Assembly: GCA_965214375.1 (NCBI GenBank)
Contig: OZ243947.1
Span: forward strand, 372,001 to 436,000
Direction: 5' to 3'
Origin: Endobugula sp965214375
GTDB lineage: Bacteria > Pseudomonadota > Gammaproteobacteria > Pseudomonadales > Cellvibrionaceae
DNA: 64,000 bases
Below, one piece after another: positions 56,573 through 64,000 of this stretch (position 1 is its first letter; each line of letters starts with the position of its first letter). Made by a program: the position numbers and the translations under genes. The notes beneath the pieces are model-generated. The model was not told the DNA's origin and made no database searches. It was given only the letters and a program-made list of their open reading frames with translations.

Positions 56573-56947
56573 ATGACAATGGCAGGTACTATAACTTATC
56601 GTGACCTTGATACATCTGAAGCGCTTAACGCAATTATCAACAAACGATTACATAAGCTAGAACGTTACTGCACAAATATTCAACACAGCCGTGTCGTCTT
56701 GGATTCACCTCATAATCATAAACATAAAGGCAAGGAATTTAGAGCCACTATAGAAATTGATTTGAAGGGTAACCCTATTACTATCACTCGCAATGATCCA
56801 TCTATTCATGTCGCAGTCAGAGATGCTTTTGATATCGCTGAGCGCAAACTCAAATCTCATTCCGAGCAACTGAAGGCTAAAAGGAATCGTAAGAGATCCG
56901 ATTATGCCGGGCCGGATAACGGTGTCCAGCTTGATGAAGTCGGTTAA
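56573..56947 (+). CDS. hpf: HPF/RaiA-family ribosome hibernation factor
   Basis: Binds the 30S decoding region and protects idle ribosomes. The 124-aa product has the S30AE fold: ITYRDLDTSEALNAIINKRLHKLERYC at the start and RNDPSIHVAVRDAFDIAERKLKSHSEQLK in the middle, then a basic-acidic tail. AGGAGG lies eight bases before the start. It is not next to rpoN, where hpf usually lies, so it may be a second, divergent member of the family. A terminator follows. Confidence 0.85.
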   Translation: MTMAGTITYRDLDTSEALNAIINKRLHKLERYCTNIQHSRVVLDSPHNHKHKGKEFRATIEIDLKGNPITITRNDPSIHVAVRDAFDIAERKLKSHSEQLKAKRNRKRSDYAGPDNGVQLDEVG

Positions 56948-56969
56948 ATATTAACCTGCTCATCTTTAC

Positions 56970-56993
56970 AGGGCGGCATTTAGTCGCCCTTTC
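56970..56993 (+). terminator. Terminator after hpf
   Basis: AGGGCG-GCATTTAGT-CGCCCT, a 6-bp GC-rich stem followed by TTTCCC, 23 bp after the hpf stop. Confidence 0.6.
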
Positions 56994-57087
56994 CCACTCA
57001 CAGGCTGTTTTTAATCTCTCACTTTCATTTACCGTTGACTCTCTCTAAAATACTTCACTTGAAAGACCGCTAAACAAGTAGACAGAT

Positions 57088-57993
57088 ATGAGCATCAACT
57101 GGTACCCCGGGCATATGCATAAAGCCCGCAAGGAAATTATAGAAAAACTCTCCGCGATTGATGTCTTAATCGAAGTGGTCGACGCACGTTTGCCATACAG
57201 TAGCCAAAATCCGGTGATCGCCAAATTGCGCCATAACAAACCTACCGTCATCGTATTGAATAAATGTGACCTTGCAGACCCTGAAAAAACCCAGCAGTGG
57301 CAAACATATTATACTGCACAGAAAAACATTAAAACGCTTGCATGCCAACACAATGAACCACAAAAAATTCAGCAAATTTCCAACCTTTGTCGTAAGTTAG
57401 TACCTGAGAAAGAAAATGCTATCAAGGCTCTCAACGCCATGATTCTTGGTATACCCAACGTCGGAAAATCAACTATTATTAATGTACTGGCAGGTAAAAA
57501 TATTGCCAGTACGGGCAATGAACCAGCCGTTACTAAACGGCAACAAAAAATCCATATTGCAGACAATATTATTTTACACGATACACCAGGTATTTTATGG
57601 CCGAAAATCGCCAATCCACACAGCGGTTATCGGCTAGCAATATCTGGGGCTATTAAAAATACCGCTATGGAATATGAAGATGTTGGTTTCTATGCTGTCG
57701 AATTTTTTGCACAGCACTACCCTCGTGCTTTACAACAACGTTATCAACTAAATAATATAAACAATGATAGTGTACAGCTATTAGAAGCTATTGCTACCAA
57801 ACGCGGGGCAAAGCAAGCCGGAGGAAAGATAAACCTGCATAAAACGTGCGAAATTTTATTACATGATTTTCGTCATGGTTCTCTGGGAAATATTACATTA
57901 GAAAGCCCTGAAAAAATCGAACAAGAACTTGAGGAAGTTACGGCGATAGAGGACGCTAAGAAACTCAAAAAAGCGAATAGAAAAAACAGGTGA
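57088..57993 (+). CDS. rbgA: YlqF/RbgA-type ribosome biogenesis GTPase
   Basis: Circularly permuted GTPase that acts in large-subunit assembly (301 aa). Motif order is permuted as expected: G4 NKCDLAD near residue 58, then G1 GIPNVGKST near 125 and G3 DTPG near 166. The N-terminus INWYPGHMHKARKEI is the family hallmark. The C-terminal domain carries the RNA-binding region. RbgA is mainly described in Bacillus; gammaproteobacterial members are common but less studied. Four bases before the TPR pseudogene. Confidence 0.88.
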   Translation: MSINWYPGHMHKARKEIIEKLSAIDVLIEVVDARLPYSSQNPVIAKLRHNKPTVIVLNKCDLADPEKTQQWQTYYTAQKNIKTLACQHNEPQKIQQISNLCRKLVPEKENAIKALNAMILGIPNVGKSTIINVLAGKNIASTGNEPAVTKRQQKIHIADNIILHDTPGILWPKIANPHSGYRLAISGAIKNTAMEYEDVGFYAVEFFAQHYPRALQQRYQLNNINNDSVQLLEAIATKRGAKQAGGKINLHKTCEILLHDFRHGSLGNITLESPEKIEQELEEVTAIEDAKKLKKANRKNR

Positions 57994-57997
57994 ACCC

Positions 57998-59237
57998 TTG
58001 ACTGACTATACCTTAGGCAACGACGACGATTTATTAAAAAAGAAAACTGCTGAAGACTCTTCTGAAGCAGTCTCTCAACAGGAAATACCAGAATCATTGG
58101 ATAAAGAAGCCTTTAATTTATGGAGTAAAGGCAAGCCTAAGGAAGCAATTAAAAGAGCAGTAGACCACCTGAATACAATCGAGTGCGAAAAAAAACCTAA
58201 AGCGTTATTCATGCAGCTCGCCTATTACTTATTTTTTGTCAATGACTTTCCTTCTGCCAGCCAATTATTTTTTGAAGCACATAAGCATTATCCAGACGAT
58301 GGGGAAATAATTACGAACCTTGCCATTGCGCTGTCACGTTCCGGAGATTATAAACAATCCATCGACTTTATGAAAAAGACTCTCTAAATTTCACGGCATG
58401 GGACTCTATTGCTTCGAGTTATCACCTTACCAACGATGACGAAAAATCGTCTAAGGCTGGAACTAACTCTCTCACTATTAAAGATAAATTATTTGGAAAA
58501 GCTGACGAAAACTGGAGACTACCCGAAGGCAGTATTGAAAACCTTACTCAAGGCAAGAAAAAAGTGATTGCCTTCAGCTTATGGGGCAATCAAAAAAAAT
58601 ATATCTTTGGTGCCTTGCGTAATTTATTGTTGGCACCCGATCTTTATCCTCAATGGGAAGGTTTTATACCGATCGTAGTGTCAGCCCAGGTTTTTTATCG
58701 GTAATACAACGACTAGGAGGTAAAGTGCTTTTACAAGCAGATGGGCAAAGTTATAGAGAGAAACTATGCTGGCGTTTTCAGGTAGCGAATCATAAGGACA
58801 TCGGCTACTTTCTCGTTCGCGACGTCGATTCAGTGTTTAGTATACGAGAAGTGAATGCCGTTGAAGAGTGGCTAAATTCCGGAAAATGGTTCCATGTTAT
58901 TCGTGATTGGTGGACTCACACAGACCTTATGTTGGCTGGTCTGTGGGGAGGTGTGGCCAATGTTTTACCCAATATTAATGAACTACTACAAAATTACTCC
59001 TCCACTGCCGTCGTCACACCTAATATTGATCAGTGGTTTTTACGTGATCGTATCTGGCGCTATGTTAAAACTAGCTGTCTAGTGCACGCTCGTTGCTTTA
59101 AAAATAAAGGATCACGACCTATCCCTGGCAAAATACCGACCAATAATATTCATATAGGTGCATGTGAATTTGACCAACGACCGGGTTTTCAACAAAACAT
59201 TCTGGCTGCTTGGATAAAATTGGGAGAGGGACAATAA
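57998..59237 (+). pseudogene. TPR-containing protein of unknown function, two frameshifts
   Basis: Three frames read in series give one protein of about 412 residues. Frame one (57998-58387) is acidic and then has TPR-like helices (AFNLWSKGKPKEAIKRAVDH, GEIITNLAIALSRSGDYKQSIDFMKKTL). Frame two (58381 to about 58660) continues with LNFTAWDSIASSYHLTNDDEKS and VIAFSLWGNQKKYIFGALRNLLLAP. Frame three (to 59237) continues with RFYTDRSVSPGFLSVIQRLGG and ends IKLGEGQ. Each change fits one missing base, near 58383 and near 58659. The C-terminal part resembles uncharacterised proteins that pair TPR helices with a glycosyltransferase-like domain, but I cannot name the family. Probably non-functional unless the two gaps are sequencing errors. 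Confidence 0.75.
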
Positions 59238-59402
59238 AACAAGACCAAAGAGAAATTATCCATTTAAATTTCACATTAATACTATAGAATAGGTGAATTG
59301 CAATTATCACAATCCAATCACATAATACACCACAATACTAATTAGAAAACCTTTAACCATAAATAATTACTATAAAAGTATCCAACCGCAGGGGACAGAT
59401 GA

Positions 59403-60938
59403 ATGCTAATAGGTATACCTAAAGAAAGCTTCTCCAATGAGAAGCGGGTTGCTGCTACGCCTGAAACAGCAAAACAATTACAAAAACTGGGTTATCAACT
59501 GATTATTGAGACCGGTGCTGGTGATGCTGCCAAATTTCGTGACAGTGATTATGAGGCAGCTGACGTCAACATCGTCGATAGCACCCAAGCCGTTTATGAG
59601 CAAGCCGATATTATTCTGAAAGTACGCGCTCCTGAAGACGAAGAAATCCACTATCTCCGCGAAGGTCAATTGCTAATCGGTTTTCTGGCTCCTGCACAAA
59701 GCCCCGAGCTTTTACAGGCTCTGGCAGACAAAAAAGTCACTGCTCTGGCGGTTGAAAGTATTCCTCGCATCTCACGCTCCCAGAAAATGGATGCCTTAAG
59801 CTCCATGGCTAATATTGCAGGTTACCGAGCGATTATAGAAGCTGCGCAACATTTTGGCCGTTTCTTTACGGGGCAAATTACCGCTGCGGGCAAGGTGCCT
59901 CCTGCTAAAGTACTCATTATCGGTGCAGGTGTTGCTGGCCTTGCGGCTATTGGCGCGGCAAAAAGTATGGGCGCCATTGTACGTGCCTTTGATACACGCC
60001 CAGAGGTTAAAGAACAGGTCGAAAGTATGGACGCTGAATTTTTAATGCTGGACTTTGAAGAGGACGGTAGTGGCGCCGGCGGCTATGCCAAAGTGATGAG
60101 TCAAGAATTTATAGAAGCAGAAATGCAACTCTTTGCAGAGCAGGCAAAAGAGGTTGATATTATTGTGACTACCGCCCTAATTCCGGGAAAACCCGCACCA
60201 GAACTGATTACTGAAGAGATGGTGAAATCCATGCGCGAAGGCAGCGTCATTGTTGATCTGGCCGCGGCTATGGGGGGTAACTGTAAGTTGTCTGAAGCAG
60301 ACAAAGTCGTTACCAAACACGGGGTGAACATTATTGGCTACACCGACCTTGCCAGCCGTCTAGCTACGCAAGCCAGCCAGCTCTATGGCACCAATCTGCG
60401 TCATTTATTAACGGATATGACCCCAGAAAAAGACGGGCAATATATCGTCGACTTCGAGGATGAAGCCGTACGCGGCGCGACGGTCACAAAAGGTGGCGAT
60501 ATCACCTTTCCACCTCCACCAGTCAGTGTTTCTGCAGCCCCGGCACAGAAAAAAGCAGAACCTGAAACCGTCGCTGAAGTTGAGGAAAAACCCGCCTCAC
60601 TCGTTAAACAATGGCTACCGTTTATTATTGGTACTTTGGCACTACTGGGACTAGGAAGTGTGGCACCCGCCAGCTTTATGGCTCACTTTACCGTGTTTGT
60701 GCTGGCGTGTTTTGTGGGTTATATGGTGATTTGGAACGTGACCCCTTCGCTACACACTCCATTGATGAGTGTGACTAATGCCATCAGCAGTATCATTATT
60801 ATCGGTGCCCTGTTACAAATATCGTCACCTGACCCTTGGGTTATGTGGTTATCCGGTTTCGCTGTACTGGTCACAGCGATTAACATCTGCGGTGGTTTTG
60901 CAGTAACCCAACGTATGCTTGATATGTTCAAGAAGTAA
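59403..60938 (+). CDS. pntA: NAD(P) transhydrogenase subunit alpha
   Basis: Proton-translocating transhydrogenase subunit that makes NADPH from NADH (511 aa). It is the E. coli-type fused form: an N-terminal NAD-binding domain (about 1-370, GIPKESFSNEKRVAATPETAKQL, RISRSQKMDALSSMANIAGYRA, and the Rossmann motif GAGVAGLAA) and a C-terminal membrane domain with four helices from about 400. In Pseudomonas the same protein is split in two genes. pntB follows 21 bp later. The 165 bp upstream (59238-59402) show no clear promoter match. Confidence 0.96.
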   Translation: MLIGIPKESFSNEKRVAATPETAKQLQKLGYQLIIETGAGDAAKFRDSDYEAADVNIVDSTQAVYEQADIILKVRAPEDEEIHYLREGQLLIGFLAPAQSPELLQALADKKVTALAVESIPRISRSQKMDALSSMANIAGYRAIIEAAQHFGRFFTGQITAAGKVPPAKVLIIGAGVAGLAAIGAAKSMGAIVRAFDTRPEVKEQVESMDAEFLMLDFEEDGSGAGGYAKVMSQEFIEAEMQLFAEQAKEVDIIVTTALIPGKPAPELITEEMVKSMREGSVIVDLAAAMGGNCKLSEADKVVTKHGVNIIGYTDLASRLATQASQLYGTNLRHLLTDMTPEKDGQYIVDFEDEAVRGATVTKGGDITFPPPPVSVSAAPAQKKAEPETVAEVEEKPASLVKQWLPFIIGTLALLGLGSVAPASFMAHFTVFVLACFVGYMVIWNVTPSLHTPLMSVTNAISSIIIIGALLQISSPDPWVMWLSGFAVLVTAINICGGFAVTQRMLDMFKK

Positions 60939-60958
60939 AAATATAAAGATAAAACATT

Positions 60959-62353
60959 ATGTTACAAGGCCTAATTAATGTTGCTTATATTGGAGCAACG
61001 ATATTATTTATTCTTGCCCTTGGGGGCTTAAGCAAACAAGAAACGGCTCGCCGCGGAAATAATCTAGGTATGTCGGGTATGGGTATCGCGCTGGTTTTTA
61101 CCGTTGCGGCTCTCGTCACTCATAACTATGAATTATTGATTGGAGCGCTAGTTATTGGCGGCTTTATCGGCTTAATCCTTGCCCGAAAAGTTGAAATGAC
61201 TCAAATGCCCGAGTTAGTTGCGATATTGCACAGTCTAGTCGGACTGGCGGCGGTACTCGTCGGATGTGCCAACTTTCTTAGCCACAGCACGGAGTATATC
61301 GGTGTTGAAAAAACCATTCACGATATCGAGACCTATATTGGTATTCTGATTGGAGCACTGACATTCTCTGGTTCTGTTGTTGCCTATCTGAAACTCAGCG
61401 GCAAATGGGGCGGTAAGCCATTATTACTTCCAGCACGCCACTGGTTAAATCTTGGCCTATTAATCCTGGCCATTTACTTTGGTGTAGAATTTGTCAATGA
61501 GGCTGCTCATGGTGGCGGCTTAACGCCATTGATTGCCATGACCATCATTGCCCTACTTTTTGGTATTCACATGGTGGCGGCGATCGGCGGTGCAGACATG
61601 CCGGTTGTGGTCTCTATGCTAAACAGTTATTCAGGTTGGGCAGCAGCAGCGCTGGGCTTTATGTTGTCTAATGATCTGCTCATCGTCATTGGTGCGCTCG
61701 TCGGTAGTTCTGGTGCAATCCTCTCGTACATTATGTGTCGTGCGATGAACCGAAATTTTATTTCTGTGATTGCCGGCGGCTTTGGTACGGGCACTAGCAG
61801 CAAGGGCCCGGATATTGAAATTGCAGGTGAAGTCGTTGCGACCAATGTTGATGATGTCGCAGCCATGCTGACATCGGCCAAAGAAGTAATGATTATCCCC
61901 GGTTATGGTATGGCCGTTGCACAAGCACAACATATGGTCAGTGATATCACTAAAACATTGCGCAAAAAAGGTGTTAACGTCCGTTTTGGTATTCACCCAG
62001 TGGCTGGACGTATGCCAGGTCATATGAACGTCTTATTGGCTGAAGCCAAAGTGCCTTACGATATTGTTTTTGAGATGGAAGAAATCAATGACGATTTTCC
62101 CGATATCGATGTCTCCGTTGTTATCGGTGCCAATGATATTGTAAACCCTGCGGCTAAAGAAGTTCCCGACAGTCCCATTGCAGGAATGCCTGTACTGGAA
62201 CCTTGGCTGGGTAAGACCACTATCGTCTTAAAGCGCGGCATGGCGACAGGTTATGCTGGCGTAGAAAATCCATTATTCTACAAAGAAAACACACGCATGT
62301 TGTTTGGTGACGCCAAAGAAAGTCTGGAAAGTTTATTTAAGCTGATCAGTTAA
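60959..62353 (+). CDS. pntB: NAD(P) transhydrogenase subunit beta
   Basis: Membrane and NADP-binding subunit (464 aa). About eight or nine membrane helices fill the first 270 residues (with GGADMPVVVSMLNSYSGWAAA). The NADP-binding domain III follows (GYGMAVAQAQHMV, GIHPVAGRMPGHMNVLLAEA, DVSVVIGANDIVNPAAKE). Length matches the E. coli protein (462). Co-transcribed with pntA. Confidence 0.97.
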   Translation: MLQGLINVAYIGATILFILALGGLSKQETARRGNNLGMSGMGIALVFTVAALVTHNYELLIGALVIGGFIGLILARKVEMTQMPELVAILHSLVGLAAVLVGCANFLSHSTEYIGVEKTIHDIETYIGILIGALTFSGSVVAYLKLSGKWGGKPLLLPARHWLNLGLLILAIYFGVEFVNEAAHGGGLTPLIAMTIIALLFGIHMVAAIGGADMPVVVSMLNSYSGWAAAALGFMLSNDLLIVIGALVGSSGAILSYIMCRAMNRNFISVIAGGFGTGTSSKGPDIEIAGEVVATNVDDVAAMLTSAKEVMIIPGYGMAVAQAQHMVSDITKTLRKKGVNVRFGIHPVAGRMPGHMNVLLAEAKVPYDIVFEMEEINDDFPDIDVSVVIGANDIVNPAAKEVPDSPIAGMPVLEPWLGKTTIVLKRGMATGYAGVENPLFYKENTRMLFGDAKESLESLFKLIS

Positions 62354-62362
62354 TGAATATAC

Positions 62363-62968
62363 TCAAGGGCGCTTAAATTTTTTACGCGCCCTTTCTACTT
62401 CCTCATAGAAATCACATTCAATATGGTGATCGTTAACTAGGCCCATCGCCTGCATAAACGCATACGCCGTAGTTGGTCCTACAAACTTCCAACCTCGCTT
62501 TTTTAATTCCTTAGACAACGCAATTGATTCTGGCGATATCGAACGTGTTAACGGATCGTACGCCTTTTCTTCCTGTGGCTCAAAACTCCAAAAAAACGTG
62601 GCTAATGATCCCGCTTCTTTGACAAGCACGTTGGCACATTTGGCATTATTGATCACTGCCTCAATTTTTCCACGATGACGGACGATGCCTTCATCCTGCA
62701 GCAAACGCTGTACATCTTTTTCTGTAAATATTGCCATTTTATTGAAATCAAATCCCTTAAAGGCTTTACGAAAATTTTCACGCTTATCCAGTATTGTGCG
62801 CCAACTTAAACCTGACTGAAAGCTCTCAAGACAAATTTTTTCAAATAAGCGGATATCATTATCAACGGGATAACCCCATTCATTATCGTGATAAGCAATA
62901 TATTCCGGTGTTGCCACACACCAGGCACACCGTGATTTTCCGTCTTCACAAACAATTATCGAATTCAT
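62363..62968 (-). CDS. tag: DNA-3-methyladenine glycosylase I
   Basis: Base-excision repair glycosylase that removes 3-methyladenine (201 aa). The start at 62968 (MNSIIVCEDGKSRCAWC) has AGGA upstream; a longer frame to 63025 adds unrelated residues. Family motifs: CAWC, YIAYHDNEWG (substrate pocket Glu), FEKICLESFQSGLSWRTIL, and the C-terminal zinc ligands with VNDHHIECDFYEE. Convergent with pntB, divergent from the hydrolase gene. Intact. Confidence 0.95.
   Translation of the reverse strand: MNSIIVCEDGKSRCAWCVATPEYIAYHDNEWGYPVDNDIRLFEKICLESFQSGLSWRTILDKRENFRKAFKGFDFNKMAIFTEKDVQRLLQDEGIVRHRGKIEAVINNAKCANVLVKEAGSLATFFWSFEPQEEKAYDPLTRSISPESIALSKELKKRGWKFVGPTTAYAFMQAMGLVNDHHIECDFYEEVERARKKFKRP
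62365..62394. terminator. Bidirectional terminator between pntB and tag
   Basis: AAGGGCGC pairs with GCGCCCTT around a 13-base AT-rich loop, with short T-runs on both sides. It lies between the convergent genes and overlaps the last codons of tag. Confidence 0.5.
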
Positions 62969-63105
62969 TATATTTTTCCTGACTGACTTCACAAAAAGCG
63001 GCAAGCAAAAAAAACTGTCATCCAATGATAAAGATTAACATTATAATTGTTGATTGGATCAATAGTGTATCTCATTTTATCAAAACAAAATATTACGAGG
63101 CTGCT

Positions 63106-63870
63106 ATGTTTAACAAGATCATTACCGTACTACTTTTATCTTTTAGCATGACCTTTTCCAACACTGTTATAGCACACAAACATGCCTCAGAAAAAGGTAA
63201 ATCCATCGACTATACCATTAATGGCGAAACATATGAGGGGTATTACATTAGCCCTAAAAAAAATGCACCGTTGGTATTGTTAGTACACGATTGGGACGGT
63301 TTAACAGACTATGAAATCAAACGTGCACACATGCTTGCGGAGCAAGGATACGCAGTATTTGCTGCCGACTTGTTTGGCAAAGGTGTACGCCCAACAGAGG
63401 TGAAAGACAAAAAACAACATACTGGTGAGCTTTATAAAGATCGAGAAAAAATGCGCGCTTTATTGAATGGCGCACTGGATACAGCAAGTGCCAACGGGGG
63501 CAATGCCAATAATGCGGTTGCCATGGGTTACTGTTTTGGCGGTGCTGCAGTGTTGGAAATGGCCAGCTCTGGCGCAGACATGAAGGGTTTTGTCAGTTTT
63601 CACGGCGGTTTAAAAACACCGGCAGGACAAGATTATAAAAACACCAAAGCACCTCTGCTGATCATGCACGGCAGTGCCGATAAAGCCATTAGCCTAGATG
63701 ACTTTATTAATCTCACCAAAGAACTAGAAGCCACTGGTGTTGATAATGAAATGATTACTTATAGCGGTGCACCACATGCTTTCACGGTTATCGGCTCAAA
63801 ACGCTACCACAAAGAAGCAGACAAAAAATCATGGCAGCGTTTCAGTGGTTTCCTGCAAGAAGTATTGTAA
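63106..63870 (+). CDS. Dienelactone hydrolase family protein, exported
   Basis: Alpha/beta hydrolase (254 aa) with a probable signal peptide (MFNKIITVLLLSFSMTFSNTVIA, cleavage before HKH). The start at 63106 has GAGG upstream; an earlier frame from 63025 adds 27 residues with no support. Catalytic Cys in MGYCFGGAAVLEM, Asp in GSADKAIS and His in SGAPHAFTV give the Cys-Asp-His triad of the family. Most dienelactone hydrolases are cytosolic and act in chlorocatechol breakdown, so a periplasmic member probably hydrolyses another substrate. Function not known. Confidence 0.82.
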   Translation: MFNKIITVLLLSFSMTFSNTVIAHKHASEKGKSIDYTINGETYEGYYISPKKNAPLVLLVHDWDGLTDYEIKRAHMLAEQGYAVFAADLFGKGVRPTEVKDKKQHTGELYKDREKMRALLNGALDTASANGGNANNAVAMGYCFGGAAVLEMASSGADMKGFVSFHGGLKTPAGQDYKNTKAPLLIMHGSADKAISLDDFINLTKELEATGVDNEMITYSGAPHAFTVIGSKRYHKEADKKSWQRFSGFLQEVL

Positions 63871-63941
63871 TTATTATTATGTATATGGAATAGCTCAGAC
63901 CTGATCTGGTAGTTACCCGTTTTTTATGAGTGCATATCAGC

Positions 63942-64000
63942 TTAAATTTGAGCTAAATTCTTTTCTACCCAAACAGTTTTATCATCAAATAGCATTTCCA
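63942..64000 (-). pseudogene. Possible fragment of a RhuM-family protein
   Basis: Eighteen codons run in from the right edge and stop at TAA 63942-63944. The translation EMLFDDKTVWVEKNLAQI resembles the N-terminal part of RhuM-type virulence proteins (pattern ...DETVWLxQxQMAELF). If so, the gene is cut short at that point. The match is short and the upstream part is outside the window. The stretch 63871-63941 holds nothing recognisable. Confidence 0.25.

Overview
The window looks like a chromosomal segment of a gammaproteobacterium related to the Pseudomonadales/Cellvibrionales/Oceanospirillales. The evidence is gene order. The block flhA-flhF-fleN-fliA-cheYZAB-motCD-parC-parP-cheW-DUF2802 follows the Pseudomonas order. 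So do nagZ/lexA/topA, tRNA-Leu/tig/clpP/clpX/lon/hupB/ppiD and fadBA, and a FabY-type ketoacyl synthase is present. Base composition leans AT, intergenic regions are short, and several genes carry clear inactivating lesions. This suggests ongoing gene decay, as in a host-associated or niche-restricted lineage. That lifestyle is an inference; no taxonomic marker was available.

Layout. Positions 1-10113 hold housekeeping and envelope genes: the nagZ start, lexA with two SOS boxes, topA, a membrane-anchored unknown, a broken comEC, a gloB remnant, mltD, and a bifunctional mannose-1-P guanylyltransferase/PMI. Positions 10117-39909 (all minus strand) form a large flagellar and chemotaxis island. 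Read in transcription order it runs fleS-fleR, a small acidic unknown, fliEFGHIJ, fliK, fliLMNOPQR-flhB, flhA-flhF-fleN-fliA, cheY-cheZ-cheA-cheB(frameshifted)-motC-motD-parC-parP-cheW-DUF2802. Five sigma-54 (-24/-12) promoter matches sit before fleS, fliE, fliK, fliL and flhA, as expected for a FleQ/FleR hierarchy, but fleQ is not beside fleS. Positions 40020-49074 hold the protein quality-control block: ppiD, hupB, a heavily degraded lon pseudogene, clpX, clpP, tig and tRNA-Leu(UAG). Positions 49239-56201 hold lipid metabolism (fadA, fadB, an XRE-cupin regulator, fabY, a GlxA-type AraC regulator). Positions 56573-63870 hold hpf, an rbgA/ylqF-type GTPase, a twice-frameshifted TPR gene, pntA, pntB, tag and an exported dienelactone hydrolase. 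A possible RhuM-family fragment lies at the right edge.

How the parts fit. The flagellar island should build the export gate, C-ring, MS-ring, ATPase and a second stator (MotCD) for a polar flagellum. FlhF/FleN set flagellar number and place, and ParC/ParP place the chemotaxis array at the pole. The CheA linker carries repeated LLDQLHGKGKGPG-type motifs that may serve this placement. Hook, rod, filament and chemoreceptor genes are outside the window.

The most unusual content is decay in otherwise conserved genes. Lon has four in-frame stops, two frameshifts and a changed Walker A glycine. ComEC has three frame breaks, all at A/T homopolymers, plus an amber codon. CheB has a one-base frameshift that leaves all catalytic residues encoded. 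A short remnant of GloB remains upstream of mltD. No CRISPR array, insertion sequence, prophage or rRNA was seen.
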